DNA of 64,000 nucleotides from positions 1 through 64,000 of the forward strand of contig MPUH01000196.1 of NCBI GenBank assembly GCA_001970955.1, given 5' to 3'. Position 1 is the first letter of the stretch. Each line of letters opens with the position of its first letter. Below are positions 29,705 through 39,030 of the stretch, in pieces. The position numbers were made by a program, and so were the translations under genes. This stretch comes from Stentor coeruleus. Taxonomy: Eukaryota > Ciliophora > Heterotrichea > Heterotrichida > Stentoridae. Under the pieces are notes generated by a model, which had not been told where the DNA came from, made no database searches, and saw nothing but the letters and a program-made list of their open reading frames with translations.

Positions 29705-32700
29705 CTAAACAAACCTAATCCATTCTTCAGGCTTAATCAAAGCAACAAACATAGGCGACTCAAGCTTTTCCTTAACTTCCTCATGAAAAACTCCAAACAC
29801 AAAAGTTTCCTTCATCACATGTTGCATATTCTGTATACACACAAAGCTTTTATTTTCTTCACACTTATAATCTAACTCCACTAATACTGATTCATGACAA
29901 CCAGAAATAACAAAATCACAGTTCTCAGAATCAACCTTAAACCCTTCAATCCAAGGTATTCCCCATTCTATCATTTTCATAAAACATGGTACCCATAATT
30001 CTTCATAAAACATATCAATTGGCCTTAATGCTTTTATAAGATTGTCTATATTATAAAACAAGTCTGTTTTTCCATATTTCATTCCTTGTATAAGTTCTTG
30101 AGTTAAATCAGGAGATTTAATAAAAAAAATGTTTATATGAGGGTTATTGGTTTGAAGAATATACATATCAGTACCAGATTCTCCTTTTTGAATAAAGATT
30201 TTTTTAGATCTAAACCTAAGGTATTTATATTTGATATTATCAATTATATGAGTGACAAAGCTACATCCAGAAATATCAAGTTTTATTGGTAGGATAGATA
30301 ATGATACTTGCCCTTTACCTGTATAAATATGGTCAAAATTATGTTCATGGCATATTTTTTTAGCTTCATCTGGGAGTATATTAGGGAAATTGTGTATCAA
30401 AGGGTACTTAAGGAAATCTAACGACAAAAGTATTTCTAGCATTTCATTAACATCTCGCTGAAGTCTTATAGAAATCTCATCATTAATTTCTAAAGATGAA
30501 GTTTTTGATAGAAAAGTACTTAAAAGGTTGCTGATCAAACAGTGTCTATTCCCAACTTCAATCATTTCTCTAGGTAGTTTATTATTTGAACTACACGAAT
30601 GACTTGTTTCTAATAAAGTATAAGCATTTACTAATAAAATCAATGGATCAGAAAATGTATCATGTGATTTTTGATCCTTAGTTTTATACTCAGTTATATG
30701 ACTTACAGATTGATCATGTTCAAAATTCTTCTTCTTCAAAAACTTTATCACAACAGGATTCAATGATGGGTCTTTAAATTGATAAACAAAACTCTGTGTA
30801 TTAAATTTCACTATATTACTCAGATTCATCAATAAATCCCCATATAAAGAAAAGTTCATAAAAGACACATGATGAACTATAGTAAAATAATCTCTTAAAG
30901 AATAGATAATAAGCCCTGAAATTTTTTCTTCAACTGTCAACCAGAAATATTTTGGGTTATTAGCTTTTTCAACCTCATCTTCAAGTTGATAGTAATCAAG
31001 GATAAAATTTTGATACTCTTCAGGAAGATTTGAAGTATATTCTATATAAAGTTCCATAAAATTCTCTTCATTTTCTTTGATTAGTTGGGTTTTGCAGTTT
31101 TTTAATGTTTTTATGTTTTTGTTTAAAGCAATACTGTTTTCATCAAGGTTTTCCGGGTCTTTATCATCGTTGTTTATAAGGACAAATGAACTTTTTCTCA
31201 TAAAAGATGTGTAGTCTAGATTTTTGTCTTCTTCAGAAACTAATGAACCATTATCACTTTTTACTTCATTAGGGCTATGGACTCCTGGGGTAAAAACTTC
31301 TAATGCATAATCTTCAACTTCTTCAACATTTTTATTATTGATTTTTGTGTTTATCATAAGACTCTTTTTTTTAGATATGCCGATACTGCTTATTGCTAAA
31401 AGTTCAATCCACTCTTCTGAAACAAATTCTTCAAGGAGGTAAATGTATATTATTTCAGCTAACCTTTCGAATTCCATGTTTTTAGAGATTCTAGACAGAC
31501 GTTTTTGAGCTTCTGGGTTGCGGATATGCTTTGATTTTTCTTTGATTTCGGAATCTAGTATTTCTTCACACATAGCTTTAATGTTAAAATGACTAATCTC
31601 ATATTCAATCAAATTTCTTAGTATCCCTTCAATCAAATTAGCATTATGAAACTTTTTAGCTTTTTCTGAACTTACAGCATTTTGCACCTCCATAACTGTT
31701 GTCTTAGCAATATCTTTAGTAATATCATTAACAATAGTCAAATACTTAGAAAGTATACTTTGAGCAAAATGGTCGATTATAACCTCATTTACAACTTCTT
31801 CAAGTATTATTGAAATAATTTCAAATATAAATTTTTCTGAAAAAAGTTGTGATATTTGCTTATTCTCATTGATAGTCTTGCTTTTATTTTGAATAATCGG
31901 CAAAGTATTTCCTAAAATCATATTCGTCGATGGTAAACTACTCGAGTCATCGTTTTTCATAATTTCTTGTTGGAGTTTGATAGTTTCCACAATGACTTCT
32001 TTAGGTAATAAAATATAAGCTTTTCCCTTTTCCATATAGATTTTATGTATAGACTTATCTTTTGACGACTTTTGATTTTCACTAGTAAGTTCCTTAGTAA
32101 TAGCGTTTAAAAAAGGGTCAGATTTAATTAAAGGAAAAAGCACTGCTATTGAAGTTTCCACTAAAAAGTCACAACTTTCTCTAACTTCCATAAAAATATC
32201 TGAATTTTTATAGTAAAAACTCACAGGCTTATCAGATGATATATTAACAGACCTCATATGATTTTTCCATGTCTTAACCATTTCTATCATGTTTATTGTT
32301 AACAATATATGCGTTGATAAACTTTCAGCACATTCTTTAACTACATCTTTAAGCTTGACCCAATTTGGATTTTCTGACAAATATTCACACATTTCTCTTA
32401 TTGTGCTAAGACTATCTTCCCATGATTTAACTGCTTGTAAAGAAGATATTAATTGAGAGTTTTTTCTATCTAATCCTTCTTGTTCTATGACAATGAACTT
32501 GAATGCTTTTTGGCTTGAAAGAGATGAAATTTGATCTTTGTATGTTTCGATTATACCTTTTGGAACTTTGTTCTGTTCAAGGCTTTTTATGAACTTTTCT
32601 AGACGATTGTCAATTTGTTGAGTACCAAAAAGTTCTGCATTTTCAGGTGAAAGGTAATCTTGATGCTGAATATTTTTCTGCAACCGCTGGATCTTAGCTG

Positions 32701-32839
32701 AAGACAAAACTTCATATGGGGATTTTGAACGAATTTTAGACCCTGCGTTGATCGGTGATTTCTTTTTGTACTTTTCTGAATGTATTGCATCAGTAGACTT
32801 CAGGTGTTTCCTCTTACTAACCACTTCAGCTTTATTCAT
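29705..32839 (-). CDS. Large protein of unknown family (1,044 residues)
   Basis: The true start is the ATG at 32839; the open frame extends five codons further but begins with TTG. The N terminus is basic and polar (~1-50). Residues ~55-480 are largely helical, with a central acidic linker (~500-590). The C-terminal ~400 residues look globular, with many aromatic residues and segments such as SFVTHIIDNIKYKYLRFRSK. The last ~110 residues (IPWIEGFKV... ESPMFVALIKPEEW) faintly recall the end of a serpin fold, but not enough for a call. No membrane segments or catalytic motif are seen. Coding is certain from the length of the frame; function unknown. Confidence 0.8.
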   Translation of the reverse strand: MNKAEVVSKRKHLKSTDAIHSEKYKKKSPINAGSKIRSKSPYEVLSSAKIQRLQKNIQHQDYLSPENAELFGTQQIDNRLEKFIKSLEQNKVPKGIIETYKDQISSLSSQKAFKFIVIEQEGLDRKNSQLISSLQAVKSWEDSLSTIREMCEYLSENPNWVKLKDVVKECAESLSTHILLTINMIEMVKTWKNHMRSVNISSDKPVSFYYKNSDIFMEVRESCDFLVETSIAVLFPLIKSDPFLNAITKELTSENQKSSKDKSIHKIYMEKGKAYILLPKEVIVETIKLQQEIMKNDDSSSLPSTNMILGNTLPIIQNKSKTINENKQISQLFSEKFIFEIISIILEEVVNEVIIDHFAQSILSKYLTIVNDITKDIAKTTVMEVQNAVSSEKAKKFHNANLIEGILRNLIEYEISHFNIKAMCEEILDSEIKEKSKHIRNPEAQKRLSRISKNMEFERLAEIIYIYLLEEFVSEEWIELLAISSIGISKKKSLMINTKINNKNVEEVEDYALEVFTPGVHSPNEVKSDNGSLVSEEDKNLDYTSFMRKSSFVLINNDDKDPENLDENSIALNKNIKTLKNCKTQLIKENEENFMELYIEYTSNLPEEYQNFILDYYQLEDEVEKANNPKYFWLTVEEKISGLIIYSLRDYFTIVHHVSFMNFSLYGDLLMNLSNIVKFNTQSFVYQFKDPSLNPVVIKFLKKKNFEHDQSVSHITEYKTKDQKSHDTFSDPLILLVNAYTLLETSHSCSSNNKLPREMIEVGNRHCLISNLLSTFLSKTSSLEINDEISIRLQRDVNEMLEILLSLDFLKYPLIHNFPNILPDEAKKICHEHNFDHIYTGKGQVSLSILPIKLDISGCSFVTHIIDNIKYKYLRFRSKKIFIQKGESGTDMYILQTNNPHINIFFIKSPDLTQELIQGMKYGKTDLFYNIDNLIKALRPIDMFYEELWVPCFMKMIEWGIPWIEGFKVDSENCDFVISGCHESVLVELDYKCEENKSFVCIQNMQHVMKETFVFGVFHEEVKEKLESPMFVALIKPEEWIRFV

Positions 32840-33352
32840 AATTATATTATTCAAACATATTATCCTAAGAGATTTTATATCAAAGTTTTCTTATATAAAA
32901 CAATATTAGGTGGTTTATTAAAAAGTAAGCCATGAAATTTTATTAGTGAAATATTTTAATTATATTAAATCAATAGCAAAGTTGCTTGAAAAATTGACTT
33001 AATCTGGAAAATTAAAAGGATTTTTTTTAAGGCATCTATATACAAACTGTTTTTCTTTTAAATACAAATCATAATATTTATAAGCGTATTAGGAATAGTT
33101 TAAAATTATGGACTTAATAACTCAATACTGCCATTTATAAAATCAAAATATATCACTTATTCTATAAAAATAATCAAAAAAAATCCAAGCACTTTGCATT
33201 ACCTAACATTTTAAGTGATTTTAAATACAAATCAATACAAAAAATCATATATCATAGATGCTTTTCTCAATATAAAATAATAAACAATTCATATATTACG
33301 AGTAAATCTAAATATCAGATAATGTGTGATTTTATAATAAATTAAATTAAAT
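32840..33352. other. Divergent spacer, nothing recognised
   Basis: About 510 bp between starts of a minus and a plus gene. AT-rich, without repeats or ORFs. The plus-strand half (33100-33352) is G-poor. Confidence 0.5.
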
Positions 33353-34048
33353 ATGAAAGGAAAACTATATAAGTCCAAACCTTTATCGCCAAAAAATGAA
33401 GTCCTTGATTTTTTCCTTAAAAAGTCCAAGCCCTGGGAAGAGAAAACAGAAAAAATCTACACATGGAAGTCGAGCATCCCTAACAAATGGATAAACCTTA
33501 AAGGTGAAGAGTTTTTCAAGCATATCTCAGAAGTCAGTACTCCAAAATTATCAATAGAAATCCTACAAAATACTAAAAAATACATGCACCAGCTAAGAAT
33601 ACATAGTCAAGAAAGTATTAGAAGGTCTTCTCCAAAACATAATGAAGAAAAACCTAGAGAAAGTCCAACACATACTTTTAGAAGACGTTTTTCATTACCA
33701 TCTAATCAAAACTCTCCTGATAAAACTCTACTTGTTGAAGGAGAATCAACTCCACATATTATCACTCAACAGTCACGTACTTTTACAGCTAAAGATAATA
33801 GAAGTACTTTTAACTCTCTTGCGAATAATGGTCAAATTGATGACTTTTTAAAAAGATTTGATAAAAAACCTTCAACAAGAGAACACCCTTTAGTTAATAG
33901 AGGCTTGTTAGGATGGAAACTTAAACAGTTAAGAGCTAATAAAAACAAAGTGAAAAAAAATAATTATTGTCAGATTTTCAATGTTAAAAAAATTACTGAT
34001 AATGTTTTTGAGAGCGGAAGTACTAAAAGATTACATTCTGTTGGATAG
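33353..34048 (+). CDS. Basic protein of unknown function
   Basis: 231 residues, strongly basic (Lys, Arg, Ser, Asn), without membrane segments. It contains PWEEKTEKIYTWKSS near the N terminus, an Arg-rich FRRRFSLP phosphorylation-like site near residue 110 and a compact GLLGWKLKQLRANKNK helix near 185. Composition and Ser-Pro sites suggest a cytoskeletal or basal-body accessory protein; this is weak. ATG start, with a G-poor 5' flank as in the other plus genes. Confidence 0.65.
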   Translation: MKGKLYKSKPLSPKNEVLDFFLKKSKPWEEKTEKIYTWKSSIPNKWINLKGEEFFKHISEVSTPKLSIEILQNTKKYMHQLRIHSQESIRRSSPKHNEEKPRESPTHTFRRRFSLPSNQNSPDKTLLVEGESTPHIITQQSRTFTAKDNRSTFNSLANNGQIDDFLKRFDKKPSTREHPLVNRGLLGWKLKQLRANKNKVKKNNYCQIFNVKKITDNVFESGSTKRLHSVG

Positions 34049-35108
34049 ATTTTAATATAAGTAATTAAGAAAGTATGATTTTTTATATTGGGGAAAAGTT
34101 TTTTTTTATAGGAGGAGATGATAAGGATGATTAAAGAGGAAATGGAGGTTAAGAAAGGGTAATGTGATGGATTGAGGGTTTTTATGGGGGGAAGTTGTTT
34201 GGGTTGTTATTTAGAAGATAGTTTTTTATGGTTTATGTGTGGGGTTTTAGTTTTTAATATAAATTTTAGTATTGTTGATATAAAAGATGTTGGAAATTAT
34301 GCAACTGATAATAGCATCTTTGAAGAATGGACAAAAAAGTTTAAATGCCATATAGTTACAAAAAAGAATGTAACATATTAATAAAATAATAGCCAAGGAC
34401 TTACTGCTGAAAATGCTAAAATCTGATTTTTTGATTGTTAGGAACAAGGCTAAATCAATTCATCAACTTGGAGTTAATAATCTAATATACAAACTTATAA
34501 ACAAAATATAAAAATAAGCATTAAGTATTAATGAGAATTACCGCAGGCTTATGCCTACCCTTTATTAAAAATAAGCATAACAACTGAAGAAAGGAGAGGA
34601 TTAAGCTTATTAAGCTGAAAATAGAAAATGATGAATTTCTAAAATCACTCAAAAATTTATCATGTATTTGTTGAGTATTATATAAATTCCCTTTTGATTT
34701 ATACTTTTAGCGAATTTAGGAAAGTGATAAATGCTTATAGAAATACGCCTAACAGATGTTATTATATCATTATTTTTTTCAAAGCAAATTGATATAAGAT
34801 AGTATGCAAAGTTATATGAAAATATTTTGATTATCCGATATTTGATGTTGTGAGAGGTAGAATAATTAGTTAGGAAATAGGAGTAAAACTCAAAAGAATA
34901 ATTTAAACCTCATTCTTCCTTATCACAACCTAAAATTTCCCTTATTTCATAAAAAAAAAACTCCCATTAAACCCTAATCATATTTTTTTCCCCTCAAATA
35001 AACACCCTATTACCAAAATCCTCAAAAATCACCTCCTCCAAAGTCAAAATCTTTCATCTCTAAATAAATTTCATCATTTTCATAATCAGTTATTCTAATC
35101 TATTCATA
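34049..35108. other. Intergenic, 1.06 kb, nothing firm
   Basis: The first ~150 bp are G-rich (3' flank of the plus gene). Near 34170-34500 short frames on both strands have no good starts. From ~34900 to 35108 the plus strand is C-rich and G-poor, the downstream side of the minus-strand START gene. Confidence 0.5.
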
Positions 35109-35987
35109 TTAAATAGACTCACTAATAGTCTTCTGCAAGAAATCATAGTACTCTGGTTTGGCTCTAACTCTTTCTTCATAAACGCTTCCATCAAAATTCT
35201 CAATCTTATTCCTGAGCTTGTCCATAACATAGTACATAATATGCTTAGCACCAAAGTTAATCAAAACTAAAGGAAGTATTGCCTATATAAATCCTACAAT
35301 ATTCATATCAGAATTGATCATAAAAACAACTTTAGTCCGATTCTCATCAACATATTCAGCATATAAACATCCAACTCTTACCCACATCCTTGTTTCTCCA
35401 TCTCTAAGTGCAGGTATTTTGAAATTCAAATAATTTTCTGAGGTTGGAGATTTCATTGTCACAATCAATGCCCTTCTTTGAACTAAAGGAAGTGCATTAA
35501 ATTCCATAACACAATGTCTATCTGATACTGGCCATGGAAACCAGAAAAGATATTTTACCAACTTGCGGGTCATAGTAGGCGAATGGTAAACATCTACTTG
35601 TTTCAACACATCAACCCTGTATATGAATTACCAAGTTGTCACTAAATCTGGTTCACTTAACACGGATATGACTTTGAAAAGACTTGAATTTATGTTCACT
35701 GTACATCTGGTGTAAAATTCATTCCCGCCTCCTCTGCTTTCAACTTTAATGCCATTTGAATCAGAAACCACACTCCATTCAGAACTATCAAGGTAGTTCA
35801 AGCAAACTTCTAGAAACTCTTCTTCTGATTTAAACCTCCGATACTCAGCAAAGTCCAGAAGTCGCTTCAGTTTTGAATCATTCTTCCCAGCTTCACGTAG
35901 TTGAGTATAAATCGAGCACAAGTCATTATATCTGCAGGAGTAAAAAGCTGACTTGAATTCCTCTATCAAATAGTCGACGTCTTGCAT
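35109..35987 (-). CDS. START-domain lipid-binding protein
   Basis: Three exons (35987-35632, 35616-35298, 35282-35109) joined across two 15-nt introns give 282 residues. Residues ~70-250 form a START-type domain: WSVVSDSNGIKVESRGGG opening strands, CTVNINSSLFKVISVLSEPD, DRHCVMEFNALPLVQRRALI, and the closing helix LINFGAKHIMYYVMDKLRNK. START domains hold a single lipid or sterol in a helix-capped cavity. Without splicing the frame breaks twice; with splicing LVTTWVDVLKQVDVYHSP and MNIAILPLVLINFG match the expected fold. No membrane anchor is seen. Ligand unknown. Confidence 0.85.
35283..35297 (-). other. 15-nt intron (START protein, second)
   Basis: Minus strand GTAGGATTTATATAG, phase 0. Retention gives TAG in frame. 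Confidence 0.93.
35617..35631 (-). other. 15-nt intron (START protein, first)
   Basis: Minus strand GTAATTCATATACAG, phase 2. It is the only one of the seven with CAG instead of TAG at the 3' end. Retention gives an immediate TAA. Confidence 0.92.
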
Positions 35988-37039
35988 TTATGTGTCAATA
36001 TGGACCATTAGAATTACTAAGTGCTGTTATTTTGAAAGGATTCTTAGTCAAAAGCATATGAAAACCCTGAAAAAGGAATTTTGGCTTACGTATGAAAAGC
36101 AATTGTTTGAAATGTAAAGTTATTAAATATGTCAGTAAGATTAAGATTTTTTGATATACCTCAGAATTTGTCTTGATAAGTTCTATCAGGGTGTTTATAG
36201 CAAAAAGTATCGTCATGGGAATGATAAACTGTATATTTATGATAGGATAAAGAGCATGAAATTGACAAATTTTTATTAGATGTGAAGAATTTGAAGTAAG
36301 AATACTTTGAATGTTGCTTGAATGCTTAGGGACTATATTAGACAATAAAGGGTATGTTGTTGTTTTGGAACTGGAGCTTTTGTGTGGAAAATAACTTTGA
36401 AGACTTTTGAAAAGATTTGTAGTATGTTAAAGAAGTAAATTGGGATGTGCCTTAGATTGTGATAAGTTCCATTTTGCTGATGATGAATCCTAGCTTGAAG
36501 ATTTAACTAAATACTTAGGAATTGCTGAAAAAAACTAGACTTTATGTGTGTCTTCATAGCAGAAACAAAAATTAAGACTTAATTAATATAGTCAAAAAAA
36601 AAGAAGTTCCTTTACCTCAAGTACATCCAAAGCTTTATAGTCAACTTAAACTTTTTTAAAATCTCATTATTTTTACATCTCAATATCACAATAAACATAT
36701 GTTTATATAAAACTCAAGAAAACATCAAAATAATAAGAAAATCCAATACAAAAAATGACGATTAAAAAAACTCCATACTTCAAGATAAAAAAATCAATCC
36801 TACATATCAAATACATACAAACTTATCTCCTCTTAATTCACATCTCCTTTAATATTAAATAAAAAGTCTAATTTCTTGATTATCAAGCAAAACATTCTTC
36901 ATACAATTGTATAAGAAATATACAAAATTCTTTCAAGCTAAAAACCTACTAAATCTCCCATATAAAACCCTTTGCCAAAATTTGTTATCAAAATACATCC
37001 AAAAAGGCTATTTCACCTAAGTACATAATAAAATTCTCA
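35988..37039. other. Intergenic; doubtful hydrophobic ORF on the minus strand
   Basis: A minus-strand frame ending at 35995 is open for ~140 codons and includes hydrophobic stretches (INIQFIIPMTILFAINTLIE), but it has no ATG at its 5' end and I found no intron that would supply one. It ends 7 bp before the START gene start. From ~36580 to 37039 the plus strand is C-rich and G-poor, the 5' flank of the TBC gene. Confidence 0.4.
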
Positions 37040-37930
37040 ATGGCTGATATATGCCAAATTCTAGAGGAATACGTTATCTTGGATCATCAGTTTCCAGTAT
37101 TTTCTAAGAATGAATGGGTGACTATACTAAAAGATAATGACATTTTTCGTCTGTGTCCAAATCGTTTGCGAATTAGTGTTTGTAATGGAATCCCAAGTTC
37201 ATTACGAGGGGATATATGGGTTTTTTTATCACGATCTTCACATTTACAAGCATCTTCTAAACCTTATCAGGAATATGTTAATGGATGTGATGATTGTGTG
37301 GAGAAAATGATTTTGAAAGATATTGGTCGGACCTTTCCACATGAATTACTTTTCAAGTCTTTTTGTGGATTCGGCCAGACGTGTATGTTTAACATACTTA
37401 AAGCTTATGCTAGTTATGATTCTGATATTGGCTATTGCCAAGGTATGAATTTTATCGTCGGTACACTACTCATGTACTTATCTGAAGAAAAAGCATTTTG
37501 GACCTTCGTATCGATAATGTTCGAAAAAAATTGGCGTGAACTTTTCAAAGAAGAAACCCCAAAACTGACAAAACTTCTCCATTCTCTGAAAATCAAACTC
37601 AAAGAAAAATGCCCTGAAGTCTATAATCATCTAAAATCCGAAGGTATTGAAATGACAGTTTTCGCAAAATACTTTCTCACATTTTTTATGTGTGAGCAAG
37701 AAAAAGAACTGGGTGTTAGGGTGTTAGATAGTTTTTTATGCTTTGGAGAAAATGAAATCCTGGAGATAATAAATACAGCTTTGTTATTAGAAAGGAAAAA
37801 AATATTAGGGTTGAAATATGAGGAATTATTTATGTTTTGTGCAAAAGAGCTAGGGAAAAGATGTTTGGATGTGATAAAAGGGAATATTATTCATGTTAAT
37901 GAGATAGATGATGATTATACTATGCTATAG
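37040..37930 (+). CDS. TBC-domain Rab GTPase-activating protein
   Basis: 296 residues, almost entirely TBC domain. It opens with NGIPSSLRGDIWVFLSR and has both catalytic fingers: the Arg finger in ILKDIGRTFP (IxxDxxR, ~90-99) and the Gln finger in YCQGMNF (~134-140). The rest follows the family (FAKYFLTFF, RVLDSFLCFG). TBC proteins speed GTP hydrolysis by Rabs; this one has no targeting domain. Which Rab it acts on, including the Rab7 in this window, cannot be told from sequence. Confidence 0.92.
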   Translation: MADICQILEEYVILDHQFPVFSKNEWVTILKDNDIFRLCPNRLRISVCNGIPSSLRGDIWVFLSRSSHLQASSKPYQEYVNGCDDCVEKMILKDIGRTFPHELLFKSFCGFGQTCMFNILKAYASYDSDIGYCQGMNFIVGTLLMYLSEEKAFWTFVSIMFEKNWRELFKEETPKLTKLLHSLKIKLKEKCPEVYNHLKSEGIEMTVFAKYFLTFFMCEQEKELGVRVLDSFLCFGENEILEIINTALLLERKKILGLKYEELFMFCAKELGKRCLDVIKGNIIHVNEIDDDYTML

Positions 37931-39030
37931 AGCATAAATAAATAGATAGTTTAGGTTTGATTAAATAGGAGATTATGGTTAGGATTATATTTGTATATAA
38001 AATCTGACTTTTTACAGATTTTTTTAAAAAGTGATTATTTATGGATTTTTTTCCAAAGATAAAACTTAGATGATGTAAAAAAGTTTTGGTGGAGGCTGAT
38101 AAGATGAAAATTGGGTTATTTTTTATTGTTATTAAATTATAAAAAAATTTAACTTTAGTTGAGCCTCATAATCGCTACATTTTTTTCTTGTAAATTTTTA
38201 GTACCAGTTTTTATATGAATTTATGAGCTTTTTGACCTTTTTTCCTATGAAAATTTAGCTTATCTGCAAACTAAAACTGAGGCTCTATTCTGAACCTAAT
38301 AGGAAAACTTAATAGGATCTTTGCTAAAAAGTAAATCATTTTTATATGTTTAACTTTATCTACAGATTATCTCTTGCTATATCAATAACAGGGAATTTGT
38401 TAATTTTTAATTATATAGTTATATATAATATTCATAATTATATCTGGGGGAATAAACATGAAAATATAACTACTGAATAAAATAATAGAATAGAGAATTT
38501 GAACAGTTTAGGACTGGATGTTTTTATAAACATATTTTTACTTCTATTTAGAAGATACTGAAAAAGTGATAATTATTTATTTAAGGTTCTTTGAAAGATT
38601 TGTGTTTATTATTAAATATAATTTGCTTTAAGTATATGTTTATCTGGCCGATGATAAATTTAGAGAAGATCCTATTATTAAATTATGAATAGGTTAGTTT
38701 GATAATATGATCATGATTATAAGGTTTAATAAAAAGATTTTTAAGGATGTGATATGTGGGTATAAGGCTAAATAAGGTTTATGATGAACATATGGGGAAT
38801 CCTTATTCAAAAAGTATTATCTAACTATAAAAATTATTATTCGGAATATTATTCTTATACACACCTACAACTCTTATCCAAAACCTATAATAAACTCATT
38901 AAAAATAGCTTATTTTATCACACAATCCTTAAATCATATCTCAGCACTAAAATAATATTCCCTTTATCTAATACTTCTTCTAATTTCAGCCAGTTTAAAT
39001 TTTATATAATATTTTTTATTCATATATCAA
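37931..39030. other. Intergenic, 1.1 kb, with a skew switch
   Basis: No supported gene. The plus strand is G-rich and C-poor just after the TBC stop and C-rich and G-poor in the ~230 bp before the chitin synthase start. ORF-like frames across 38781-39128 are shadows of the chitin synthase start. Confidence 0.5.

Noticed and set aside
35995-36345. Minus-strand 116-codon hydrophobic ORF
   Set aside because: Begins with TTG, has no upstream ATG or consensus intron, and ends 7 bp from the START gene.
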